From NCBI GenBank assembly GCA_035528235.1, contig DATKZB010000183.1:1-6184 (forward strand): DNA of 6,184 bases. The letters are read 5' to 3'. Source of the DNA: DATKZB01 sp035528235. Its GTDB lineage: Bacteria; Planctomycetota; Phycisphaerae; FEN-1346. Positions 1 through 5,583 of the stretch are shown piece by piece (position 1 is the stretch's first letter; each line of letters opens with the position of its first letter). The translations under genes were made by a program, and so were the position numbers. The notes beneath the pieces are model-generated. The model did no database searches. It was not told the DNA's origin and worked only from the letters and a program-made list of their open reading frames with translations.

Positions 1-1080
1 CACCGCCCCGCCCACCATCGGCGCCAGGCCGTTGCCCACCAGCCCGGCCACCGGGCCGATGGCGAAGCCCGTCCCGATGAGTCCCTCGTGGGCCCCGCCG
101 GCGTCGACCGAGGCGTTCTTGACGACCATCGCGTAATACAGGGCCGCGTAGTAGGTCATGCCCGCCGCCAGGCCGAACAGGAGTTCGCCCGCCAGGACGA
201 CCGCCAGGTTCGGCCCGAACAGGGCCATGGAGAACCCGGCCGGCAACCCCACGATGATCCAGACCAGCGGCCCCACCCGATGGTGCCAGCCGCGCCAGAG
301 GTGCAGCGCCAGGAACGCCACGCACCGGAACGCCTCCAGCAGCGACGCCAGGGCCGTCGCGGCCACGACGCTCTCAACGCCCAGGCCCGCGAAGACGCCC
401 GGCAACAGGGCCGCCAGGATCCACATCAGCGAGTACTTCGAGAGCATCGACCACCGGCTCGCCGCCAGCAGACCCTGGTACCGGGCCATCTCGGCCGGAC
501 GGGGCCGCTCGGGATGGTCGAGAGGCAGGTGGACGGCCCGGCGTTCCAGCGGCCGCACGAGCACCAGGCTGATGACGTTCATCAACGCCGCTGCCGCGAA
601 CAGGCCCTCGGCCCGCCAGGCGATGAGCGGCCCGGCCGCCGCCACCGCCAGCGCCGTGGGCACCGCCCACGACAGGTTGAACCAGCCGATGACCTTGGCC
701 TGGCTCTTCGGCGTCTGGCCGGCCGCCACGTAACTCTCGATCAGGGGCCACTTCAGACCGCTCAAGAGCCCGATGGCCGCATTCCCCACCGCCAACGTGT
801 ACGGGCCCACCCACACGCACAGGGCCAACTGGATCAGCAGTTGGGCCACCAGGGCGACAACCAGCAGACCCTTCTCCGTCGCGCGGACCGACAGCCGATG
901 ACTCGCGAGCGCCCCAGCGGCGTACGCCACGCCGAACCCCAGGGCCAACCACAGGTTCTGGGTGTCGCTGAAGGCCAGTTCCGGCCGGTGATGGGTGTAG
1001 AAGTAGATGCCCCGTTCGATGAGAATGGTGGAAAAACTCTCGCTGACCGTTATCAGCAGCAGCCGTTGCAGGCGAGACAC
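1..1080 (-). CDS. MFS permease, C-terminal end cut by window edge
   Basis: Integral inner-membrane transporter of the Major Facilitator Superfamily; substrate unknown. The reverse strand from 1080 down to base 1 is open for 360 codons with no stop. The product is strongly hydrophobic, with roughly ten visible membrane segments (for example about residues 43-60, 71-91, 94-119, 135-155, 157-175, 217-235, 271-289 and 291-320). A charged central loop at about 177-205, rich in Arg, Pro and Glu, fits the usual cytoplasmic linker between two six-helix halves. The end of the visible part contains GGAHEGLIGTGFAIGPVAG (residues 328-346), a glycine-rich transmembrane stretch. Start: GTG at 1080, preceded by GGAAAGG with about 5 bases of spacing. 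The ATG a little upstream is in another frame. A promoter-like element lies just upstream. Family members are about 400 residues, so only the last 40 or so should be missing. The MFS call is firm; a sugar or nucleoside substrate would be a guess. Confidence 0.85.
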   Translation of the reverse strand, partial: MSRLQRLLLITVSESFSTILIERGIYFYTHHRPELAFSDTQNLWLALGFGVAYAAGALASHRLSVRATEKGLLVVALVAQLLIQLALCVWVGPYTLAVGNAAIGLLSGLKWPLIESYVAAGQTPKSQAKVIGWFNLSWAVPTALAVAAAGPLIAWRAEGLFAAAALMNVISLVLVRPLERRAVHLPLDHPERPRPAEMARYQGLLAASRWSMLSKYSLMWILAALLPGVFAGLGVESVVAATALASLLEAFRCVAFLALHLWRGWHHRVGPLVWIIVGLPAGFSMALFGPNLAVVLAGELLFGLAAGMTYYAALYYAMVVKNASVDAGGAHEGLIGTGFAIGPVAGLVGNGLAPMVGGAV

Positions 1081-1118
1081 GATGACCTTTCCATCGCCCT
1101 CCCCCTTCCAGGTGGCCG

Positions 1119-1147
1119 AACATACGTCGCCCTCGGCCCGACTGCAA
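1119..1147 (-). promoter_or_regulatory. Candidate sigma70-type promoter for the MFS permease
   Basis: Read on the minus strand, TTGCAG (1142-1147) is followed after 17 bases by TATGTT (1119-1124). Predicted transcription would start near 1112, leaving a leader of about 30 bases before the GTG start at 1080. Both boxes match the housekeeping consensus at four of six positions and the spacing is ideal, but no experimental support is visible. If correct, the permease can be expressed independently of the hydrolase gene upstream of it. Confidence 0.45.
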
Positions 1148-1169
1148 GCGATTGACGGGCGAATGCCGC

Positions 1170-1197
1170 TTGACCCGCGACCCACCGGACCTACGAT
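1170..1197 (+). promoter_or_regulatory. Candidate plus-strand promoter facing the small ORF
   Basis: TTGACC (1170-1175) and TACGAT (1192-1197) are separated by 16 bases, a good match to a housekeeping promoter. It points away from the permease promoter, whose -35 box lies only 22 bp away, so the two form a compact divergent pair. Transcription would begin near 1204, almost directly on the ATG at 1209. Confidence 0.4.
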
Positions 1198-1208
1198 AGT
1201 CGGCAGGC

Positions 1209-1298
1209 ATGGACACCGTTACGGACATCCTGGCCACGGCCGTCGACGCGTTTGCCGACCGCCCGTGGCGGGCCGCCGCGCAGCACGCGGTGCGGTAG
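1209..1298 (+). CDS. Candidate 29-residue small protein or gene remnant
   Basis: An ATG-to-TAG frame of 29 codons. The product begins MDTVTDILATAVDAF and ends RAAAQHAVR; it is Ala-rich, could form an amphipathic helix, and shows no family I recognise. In favour: 27 of 29 sense codons end in G or C, as in the real genes here; a TTGACC-16-TACGAT element ends 11 bases before the ATG; and the frame stops 11 bases before the convergent end of the hydrolase gene. Against: it is very short, the composition is GC-rich anyway, and there is no properly spaced Shine-Dalgarno (AGG lies one base from ATG), so translation would have to be nearly leaderless. It could instead be the surviving start of a larger deleted gene, or chance. 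Confidence 0.28.
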   Translation: MDTVTDILATAVDAFADRPWRAAAQHAVR

Positions 1299-1309
1299 CC
1301 GCCGCGGCG

Positions 1310-2020
1310 TCACTGGCCCTCGGTCGCGGGCTTGGCGAGCGCGGCCTTGACCAGCGGGACCCACACCTCGTACCCCGTGCGGTTCATGTGCAGCATGTCC
1401 TTGAGGAAGAGTTCCGCACGGGGCTTGCCGTCGGGGCCTAGCATGGGCGTGGCCACGTCGATGAACGACAGGTTGGCCTCGGCCTGGGCGTGCCGGCGAA
1501 CCAGATCGTTGGCCTTCCGGGCCTCGGGCCAGACCTTCTCGCGGCTGGGGCTGGGCTTGATGGCCAGGAAGTGGATGGGCGTGCGCGGCAGGTCCTTGCG
1601 GACCTTCTCGACGAACGTTTTGAAGTCGGCCAGGATGGTCTCGGCCGTCTTGCGGGCCCAGACGTCCTTGTCGCCCGCGTAGAAGACGATCTGGGCGGGC
1701 TTGTACCGGACGACCAGCCGGTCGACGTAGTAAATCTGGTCGGTAATCTGGCTGCCGCCGATGCCGCGGTTGAGGGCCGGCGTGGGGGCGAGGTCCCTGG
1801 CCAGGGTCCCCCACGTCCGGACCGAGGAACTCCCCACGAACAGGATCGCCCCCAGCGGCGGCGGCAACTTGGCGTCCTGCTTCTCGTAGGCCCGGACCTC
1901 GTCTTCCCACGGGTGGGCGGTCTTCTCGGCCGGCTCGGCGGCACAGGCCCACGCCGATGCGCCAACCGCGGCCGCGATGGCCACGAGGCACGCCAGGCGG
2001 GTCCGCAGCGTCATCGTCAT
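1310..2020 (-). CDS. Secreted SGNH/GDSL-like hydrolase with altered block III
   Basis: A 236-residue exported protein of the SGNH/GDSL hydrolase superfamily, probably an esterase or acetylxylan-esterase-like enzyme acting outside the cytoplasm; substrate unknown. Residues 1-28 form a Sec signal peptide: a basic start (RTR), a hydrophobic core at 9-24, and a likely cut after ACA. The family blocks follow in order: FVGSSSV at 61-67 with putative nucleophile Ser65, NRGIGGS at 84-90 (block II Gly), YAGDKD at 114-119 (block III), and DMLH at 208-211 with the Asp/His pair of block V. KPSPSR at 155-160 and ELFLKDMLHMN resemble a GDSL-like group common in Planctomycetota (from memory). The block III Asn expected as an oxyanion-hole residue is Lys118 here, one base change from Asn, so activity is uncertain. 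Start: the ATG at 2020 follows AGAGGAGG with 7 bases of spacing; the longer frame to 2191 would bury the signal peptide. It lies upstream of the permease on the same strand, with a 229-bp gap. Confidence 0.82.
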   Translation of the reverse strand: MTMTLRTRLACLVAIAAAVGASAWACAAEPAEKTAHPWEDEVRAYEKQDAKLPPPLGAILFVGSSSVRTWGTLARDLAPTPALNRGIGGSQITDQIYYVDRLVVRYKPAQIVFYAGDKDVWARKTAETILADFKTFVEKVRKDLPRTPIHFLAIKPSPSREKVWPEARKANDLVRRHAQAEANLSFIDVATPMLGPDGKPRAELFLKDMLHMNRTGYEVWVPLVKAALAKPATEGQ

Positions 2021-2027
2021 CGGTTCG

Positions 2028-2057
2028 CCTCCTCTTGGCGTGGCAGCCCCCCCTGCC
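2028..2057 (-). promoter_or_regulatory. Hydrolase RBS with adjacent hairpin
   Basis: On the minus strand AGAGGAGG (2028-2035) lies 7 bases before the ATG at 2020 and fixes the start of the hydrolase. Just upstream in the transcript is a hairpin with GGCAG/CTGCC arms (2053-2057 and 2042-2046) around a loop of six G. The hairpin sits six bases from the ribosome binding site. Whether it affects translation is unknown. Confidence 0.45.
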
Positions 2058-2164
2058 GGCCCGTCCCGCCGGCCGAACATCGTAGCCGAAGACACTGGCG
2101 CAGGACACAATCTTTCAGGGGCCTGCGTGACCTCTCGGTTACGGCGATGGCTTTTGCCTATCGG

Positions 2165-2304
2165 AGCCGCGACCGTCAGGGAGCGGTGCATTGCCCGCGC
2201 CGCCTCAACGGCGCCGCTCGCTTGCGCTCGCGGCTAGCATAGGGCGCGCCCGCGGCTCGGTTACTGACGCTCGCGGCGCGAAATTAAGTATTGACGCTCG
2301 GCGG
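2165..2304. repeat. Cluster of four REP-like hairpin repeats
   Basis: Four related units. Unit A on plus (core 2167-2186) reads CCGC-GA-CC-GTCA-GG-GA-GCGG. Unit B on minus (core 2214-2233) reads CCGC-GA-GC-GCAA-GC-GA-GCGG. Unit C on minus (2257-2276) keeps CCGC-GA-GC-GTCA but its 3' arm has decayed. Unit D on minus (about 2285-2304) keeps only CCGC-CGA-GC-GTCA. A and B each fold into a hairpin: four G/C pairs, a symmetrical GA/GA internal mismatch, two more pairs and a four-base GNNA loop. The inner pairs differ between A and B (CC/GG against GC/GC) while pairing is kept. A and B face each other as an inverted pair 27 bases apart, like the REPINs of other bacteria. Members of such families are usually dispersed through the genome; that cannot be seen here. 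Confidence 0.65.
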
Positions 2305-2318
2305 CGGGCCTGCAAAAT
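2291..2318 (+). promoter_or_regulatory. Candidate promoter of the VOC-dha-lsrF cluster
   Basis: TTGACG (2291-2296) is followed after 16 bases by CAAAAT (2313-2318). The -35 box matches five of six consensus bases and the -10 box four of six. Transcription would start near 2325, giving a leader of about 73 bases to the GTG at 2398. The element sits in a short AT-rich island in an otherwise GC-rich region. The -35 box lies inside the last copy of the repeat cluster. No operator or riboswitch was recognised. Confidence 0.45.
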
Positions 2319-2397
2319 GATGGGTCCCGACGCGGCCGAGGCGGCGGCGCGGCACGTGCCGGGACCAGGATTCAGGAACCAACGTAAGGAGGCACCC

Positions 2398-2712
2398 GTG
2401 GCCCAGTTCCATCACGTGGGCGTTCCCACCAGCGCGCAGCAGCCGGTCGAGACCTACATCGAGGGCGGCAAGGTCCACATTACCGACCCCCAGGCCCACC
2501 CGTACAAGTTCGAGTACCTGCGATTCGAGCCGGGCAGCCCCATGCCCGAGGTCATGCAGAAGAACCCGCACATCGCCTACATGGTAGACGACCTTCAGAA
2601 GGCCCTCCAGGGCGAAGAGGTCATCGTCGAGCCCTTCGACGCCATGCCGACGTTGCGGGTGGCCTTTATCGTCAAAGACAATATCGTGGTGGAACTGATG
2701 CAGAGCCTGTAG
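2398..2712 (+). CDS. Small VOC/glyoxalase-fold protein
   Basis: A 104-residue cytoplasmic protein that looks like a single-domain member of the vicinal oxygen chelate (glyoxalase/bleomycin-resistance) superfamily. Visible features: an FHHVGVP opening (residues 4-10, His5/His6), FEYLRFEPGSPM at 38-49, PHIAYMVDDL at 57-66 with His58, where the second half of the fold usually begins, and a closing VVELMQ at 97-102 with Glu99. His5/6, Glu39 or Glu44, His58 and Glu99 are possible metal ligands, by position only. Members are usually 115-130 residues, so this is a compact one. Start: the GTG at 2398 has AAGGAGG five bases upstream, which rules out the longer frame from 2191 that runs through the repeats. 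It is the first gene of the cluster, 56 bp before dhaK. VOC enzymes isomerise, epimerise or open rings through metal-bound oxygens, so a role in rearranging the substrate of the DhaKL/LsrF steps is plausible but inferred. Confidence 0.7.
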   Translation: MAQFHHVGVPTSAQQPVETYIEGGKVHITDPQAHPYKFEYLRFEPGSPMPEVMQKNPHIAYMVDDLQKALQGEEVIVEPFDAMPTLRVAFIVKDNIVVELMQSL

Positions 2713-2768
2713 ACTGGCGGCCCTGCGCGACGACCCGAACGGACCCCGGAAAGGTGGCGAGACTGATC

Positions 2769-3770
2769 ATGGCAATGAAAAAGTTCATGAACGATCCGGA
2801 GAACCTCGTGTCGGAGTTGCTCGAAGGCTACGCCCTCGTGCACGCCGCCAAAATCCGCATTGAGGACGGCAACCTGGTCGTCCGCGCCAAACCCAAGGCC
2901 AAGGGCAAGGTGGGCGTTGTGACGCTGGGCGGCAGCGGCCACGAGCCCGCCCTGAGCGGGTTCGTCGGCGAAGGCATGCTCGACATCAGCGTGGCCGGGC
3001 AGATCTTTGCCGCGCCGGGCGCCCCGCAGTGCCTCAAGGCCCTCAAGATGGCCGACGGCGGCGCGGGCGTCCTCTTCATCGTCCTCAACCACCCCGGCGA
3101 CGTCCTCTCGGCCAACCTGACCATGCAGATGGCCAAGAAGGAGGGGCTGAACGTCCGGATGCTGCTGACGCACGAGGACATCGCGGGCGGCCCGCGCGAA
3201 ACGCCCGAGGAACGCCGCGGCCTGGTCGGCTGCATCCCGGTCTTCAAGATCGCCGGCGCCGCTGCCGAGGCCGGCCAGTCGCTCGACCAGGTCTACACCG
3301 TCGCCGAGGCGTACGAGCGGAACATGGCCACCCTGGCCGTAGCCGTCACCAGCGCCACGCACCCCGTCACGGGCGAGGGCATGTTCCAACTGGCCGACGA
3401 CGAGATGGAGATCGGCATGGGCCAGCACGGCGAGGCCGGCACCGGCCGCATGAAACTCAAGTCGGCCGACGAGACCGCCCAGGCCATGCTCGGCCAGTTG
3501 CTCGCCGACCTCAAGGTCAAGTCGGGCGAGAAGTTGCTCGTTCTGCTCAACGGCGCCGGCGCCACCACGATGATGGAACTGTTCATCGTCATCCGCCGCA
3601 TCTACCAGGTCTGCACCGAGAAGGGCATCCAGGTGGCCTGCGCCCGGGTGGCCGAGGACCTGACCGTCCAGGAGATGGCCGGATTCCAGATGCACATCGG
3701 CCGCGTGACCGACGAAATGATTAAACTGTGGAACGCGCCGTGCGACACGCCGTACCTGATCGTGCGGTAA
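2769..3770 (+). CDS. dhaK: Dihydroxyacetone kinase subunit DhaK
   Basis: Substrate-binding subunit of a split dihydroxyacetone kinase, 333 residues, cytoplasmic. DhaK holds a short-chain dihydroxyketone as a hemiaminal on a histidine while DhaL delivers phosphate, making dihydroxyacetone phosphate from dihydroxyacetone. The start MKKFMNDPENLV matches the family's N terminus. GGSGHEP (54-60, His58) and NHPGDVL (107-113, Asp111) correspond to the E. coli active-site His56 and Asp109, and GQHGEAG (218-224) carries His220, the counterpart of covalent His218. TDEMIKLWNAPCDTPYL is the typical C-terminal end. It is about 20 residues shorter than E. coli DhaK, mainly between residues 230 and 255. I place the start at ATG 2769; ATG 2775 is equally possible, and GTG 2754 would overlap the GGAAAGG-type ribosome site. 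dhaL follows after 14 bp. The catalytic set is intact, but related kinases act on erythrulose, so the substrate need not be dihydroxyacetone. Confidence 0.93.
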   Translation: MAMKKFMNDPENLVSELLEGYALVHAAKIRIEDGNLVVRAKPKAKGKVGVVTLGGSGHEPALSGFVGEGMLDISVAGQIFAAPGAPQCLKALKMADGGAGVLFIVLNHPGDVLSANLTMQMAKKEGLNVRMLLTHEDIAGGPRETPEERRGLVGCIPVFKIAGAAAEAGQSLDQVYTVAEAYERNMATLAVAVTSATHPVTGEGMFQLADDEMEIGMGQHGEAGTGRMKLKSADETAQAMLGQLLADLKVKSGEKLLVLLNGAGATTMMELFIVIRRIYQVCTEKGIQVACARVAEDLTVQEMAGFQMHIGRVTDEMIKLWNAPCDTPYLIVR

Positions 3771-3784
3771 AGCGAGGGCAAGGC

Positions 3785-4432
3785 GTGGCGGATACCATCG
3801 GCTACGACGAGATGGTCCGGATGCTTCGCGGCGCCGCCGAAAAGGTGACGACGCAGCACGAGGCACTCTCGCGCCTGGATGCCGCCGTCGGAGACGGCGA
3901 CCACGGCACGTCGATGCGCCGGGCCATGGCCACCCTCGCCAAGGCCGTGGCCGAACACCGCGTGCGCGACATCGCCGCCATGCTCAACGAAGTGGGCTGG
4001 GCCATCCTGAGCGCCGGCGGCGGGGCCACCGGGCCGCTCCTCGGGACGTTCTTCATGGGCATGGGCGAGGGCTCCGCCGACCATGCGAGGCTCGATGCCC
4101 CCGCCCTGGCCGCCGTGTTCGAGGCCGGCGCGGCCGCCCTGCGGAAACAGACCAAGGCCCAACCGGGCGACAAGACAATGATCGACGCCCTGGTGCCCGC
4201 CGTCGAAGCCATGCGCCAGGCCGCCGGCGAGGGCCTGCCGCCGTCGGCCATGCTCACCCGGGCCGCCGAGGCCGCCGAACGCGGCGCCGAGGGGACCCGC
4301 GACATGCAAGCCCGTTTCGGCAAGGGCAAGAACCAGGGCGAGCGGACCGTGGGCACGCCCGACCCGGGCGCGACATCCATGAGCCTCATCTTCCTCGGGT
4401 TCGCCGACGGCCTGGCGTCGGCCGCAACGTGA
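3785..4432 (+). CDS. dhaL: Dihydroxyacetone kinase subunit DhaL
   Basis: Nucleotide-binding, phosphate-transferring subunit of the split dihydroxyacetone kinase, 215 residues (E. coli DhaL is about 210). LDAAVGDGDHGTSM (31-44) contains the three magnesium-ligand aspartates Asp32, Asp37 and Asp39. GGGATGPLLGTFF (78-90), GDKTMIDALVPAVEAM (128-143) and GERTVGTPDPGATS (185-198) are the other hallmark blocks of the all-helical ADP/ATP-binding fold. The GTG at 3785 is preferred: GAGGG lies six bases upstream and the product then starts at the family's usual place; the frame's earlier GTG at 3728 lies inside dhaK. The tight 14-bp spacing after dhaK implies co-translation. No DhaM (the PTS component that recharges DhaL from phosphoenolpyruvate in E. 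coli) is in the window, so whether this pair uses a PTS donor or ATP is open. Confidence 0.93.
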   Translation: MADTIGYDEMVRMLRGAAEKVTTQHEALSRLDAAVGDGDHGTSMRRAMATLAKAVAEHRVRDIAAMLNEVGWAILSAGGGATGPLLGTFFMGMGEGSADHARLDAPALAAVFEAGAAALRKQTKAQPGDKTMIDALVPAVEAMRQAAGEGLPPSAMLTRAAEAAERGAEGTRDMQARFGKGKNQGERTVGTPDPGATSMSLIFLGFADGLASAAT

Positions 4433-4478
4433 CGCCGCCGGGCGGACGCCGAGAAGAGTGCTACAACGTCACTTGCCG

Positions 4479-4504
4479 CGCGGCGGCCTTCCCAGGCCGC
4501 CGCG
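4479..4504 (+). repeat. Strong 11-bp hairpin between dhaL and lsrF (first)
   Basis: A perfect 11-bp inverted repeat, CGCGGCGGCCT (4479-4489) and AGGCCGCCGCG (4494-4504), around the loop TCCC. It begins 46 bases after the dhaL stop. No run of T follows, so it does not look like a standard intrinsic terminator. An RNA stabiliser of the upstream dhaKL message, a processing site or an interspersed palindromic repeat are alternatives. Confidence 0.7.
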
Positions 4505-4523
4505 AACGAGTCGCGCAGCCGTT

Positions 4524-4549
4524 CCTGGTGGCCTGGGAAGGCCATCAGG
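4524..4549 (+). repeat. Second 11-bp hairpin, inverted copy of the first
   Basis: Arms 4524-4534 and 4539-4549 pair over 11 positions with one G-T wobble around the loop GGGA. Its core GGCCTGGGAAGGCC (4530-4543) is the exact reverse complement of the core GGCCTTCCCAGGCC (4485-4498) of the first hairpin, so the two could also pair with each other. It lies 67 bases before the lsrF start and leaves that gene's ribosome site free. Confidence 0.7.
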
Positions 4550-4616
4550 CGGAGAAAGAGGCCGAAGCGGCGTTGTCGGGACAGGGAAACAACCGAGTCG
4601 AAAGGAGACGGTCAGT

Positions 4617-5519
4617 ATGCCAGGACCAGGTAGCAGCAAGGGCGAGAAGAACTTTCACGTCGACGTGCCGATGAAAACCGACGGGTTCTTTCTTCGCGGC
4701 TCGAACGCCCTGGATTGGGGCATGAAGAACCGCCTCAGCCGCATCTTCAACCCCAAGTCGGGCCGCACCGTCATGCTCGCGTTCGACCACGGGTACCTCA
4801 TGGGCCCGACGAGCGGCCTGGAACGCATGGACCTGAGCATCGTGCCCCTGATGCCGTACGTCGACTGCCTCATGTGCACGCGCGGGGCGCTGCGAACCTG
4901 CATGCCGCCCGAGACCGACAAGCCGGTGTGCCTGCGCGTTAGCGCGGGCGCGACCATCCTGAAGGACGACATGACCGACGAGTGCATCGGCGTCGACGTC
5001 GACGACGCCATCCGGCTGAATGTGTCCGCCATGGCCGTCCAGTGTTACGTGGGCGGCGTGCACGAACGCCAGACGCTGGACAACCTCTCGCGGGTCATCA
5101 ACGCCGGCAACCGCTACGGCATCCCGACGCTGGGCGTCACGGCCGTCGGCAAGGAAATGGCCCGCGACGCCCGGTACCTGGGCATGGCCAGCCGCGTGCT
5201 GGCCGAACTGGGCGCCCACTACATCAAGACCTACTTCTGCGCCGAGAAGTTCGAGGACGTGGTGGCCGGGTGCCCGGTGCCGATCGTCATCGCCGGCGGC
5301 AAGAAGATTCCCGAACGCGACGCCATCGAGATGGCGCACCAGGCCATCGACCAAGGCGCCCTGGGCGTCGACATGGGCCGCAACATCTTCTGTGCCGAAG
5401 ACCCCGTGGCCATGGTCCGGGCCGTCCAGGCCGTCGTCCACGAAGACTTGAAGCCTGCCAAGGCGTACGAGATGTACCAGGACCTCAAGAGTGGCAAGAA
5501 GTCCGGCAAGAAGGGCTGA
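4617..5519 (+). CDS. lsrF: LsrF-type thiolase/aldolase (DeoC/FbaB fold)
   Basis: A 300-residue cytoplasmic TIM-barrel enzyme very like E. coli LsrF (291 residues), the thiolase that splits 3-hydroxy-5-phosphonooxypentane-2,4-dione with CoA into dihydroxyacetone phosphate and acetyl-CoA, the last step of autoinducer-2 breakdown. Shared blocks, compared from memory: NALDWGMKNRLSRIFNPKSG (30-49), VMLAFDHGYLMGPTSGLER (52-70), CLMCTRG (84-90), IKTYF (203-207) with Schiff-base Lys204 equivalent to LsrF Lys203, and GCPVPIVIAGGKKIPER (218-234) before GVDMGRNIF (250-258), the phosphate-binding end of the barrel. ATG 4617 follows AAAGGAG at 9 bases; the longer frame from 4458 runs through the intergenic hairpins. 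The C terminus ends in a lysine-rich tail with two GKK units (291-300). The next gene follows after 64 bp. The wider family includes class I fructose-bisphosphate and other aldolases, so LsrF chemistry is likely but autoinducer-2 as substrate is not shown: no LsrK, LsrG, LsrR or transporter is present. Confidence 0.88.
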   Translation: MPGPGSSKGEKNFHVDVPMKTDGFFLRGSNALDWGMKNRLSRIFNPKSGRTVMLAFDHGYLMGPTSGLERMDLSIVPLMPYVDCLMCTRGALRTCMPPETDKPVCLRVSAGATILKDDMTDECIGVDVDDAIRLNVSAMAVQCYVGGVHERQTLDNLSRVINAGNRYGIPTLGVTAVGKEMARDARYLGMASRVLAELGAHYIKTYFCAEKFEDVVAGCPVPIVIAGGKKIPERDAIEMAHQAIDQGALGVDMGRNIFCAEDPVAMVRAVQAVVHEDLKPAKAYEMYQDLKSGKKSGKKG

Positions 5520-5583
5520 GCGGGCCGCAGCGACGGCGGGGGGCGACTCGGCAGCGCAGGGTACCGGTAAGGAGCGACTCATA

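Larger units (their letters stand above)
2021..2397. other. Divergent intergenic region, hydrolase / VOC-dha cluster
   Basis: This 377-bp region separates two divergently read gene groups. From left to right it holds the hydrolase leader with its ribosome site and hairpin, a stretch at about 2060-2160 where I see only a GCCGGC inverted repeat (2055-2060/2068-2073), four related palindromic repeat copies (2165-2304), a promoter-like element at 2291-2318, and the leader of the VOC gene ending in AAGGAGG (2385-2394 area). No convincing promoter for the hydrolase was found on the minus strand. Frames crossing the region in either direction are extensions of the neighbouring genes and do not look coding. 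Confidence 0.6.

Noticed and set aside
88..1155. Long plus-strand open frame of 355 codons
   Set aside because: It lies opposite the permease; the product is Arg/Gln/His-rich with no domain, while the opposite strand gives a clean membrane protein.
374..1237. Minus-strand frame of 287 codons
   Set aside because: Shifted by one base from the permease frame; the product is Gly/Arg-rich and unstructured. Its ATG at about 1120 is not the permease start.
1274..1292. Terminator at the end of the hydrolase gene
   Set aside because: Only a weak CCGCG/CGCGG stem with a wobble pair and no T-run on either side; it could equally be chance in GC-rich DNA.
2191..2397. N-terminal extension of the VOC gene
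   Set aside because: It crosses the repeat cluster and the promoter; AAGGAGG just before the GTG at 2398 marks the true start.
2595..3866. Minus-strand frame of 423 codons opposite dhaK
   Set aside because: Antisense shadow of a gene with a full set of DhaK motifs; GC-rich codon use keeps the opposite strand open.
4479..4504. Rho-independent terminator after dhaL
   Set aside because: The stem is strong but is followed by AACGAGTCGC rather than a T-run, and lsrF lies downstream on the same strand.
4429..4674. 81-codon frame between dhaL and lsrF, and the lsrF extension from 4458
   Set aside because: Both read through the hairpins and give Arg/Gly/Pro-rich sequence; AAAGGAG before ATG 4617 and the LsrF N terminus fix the start.
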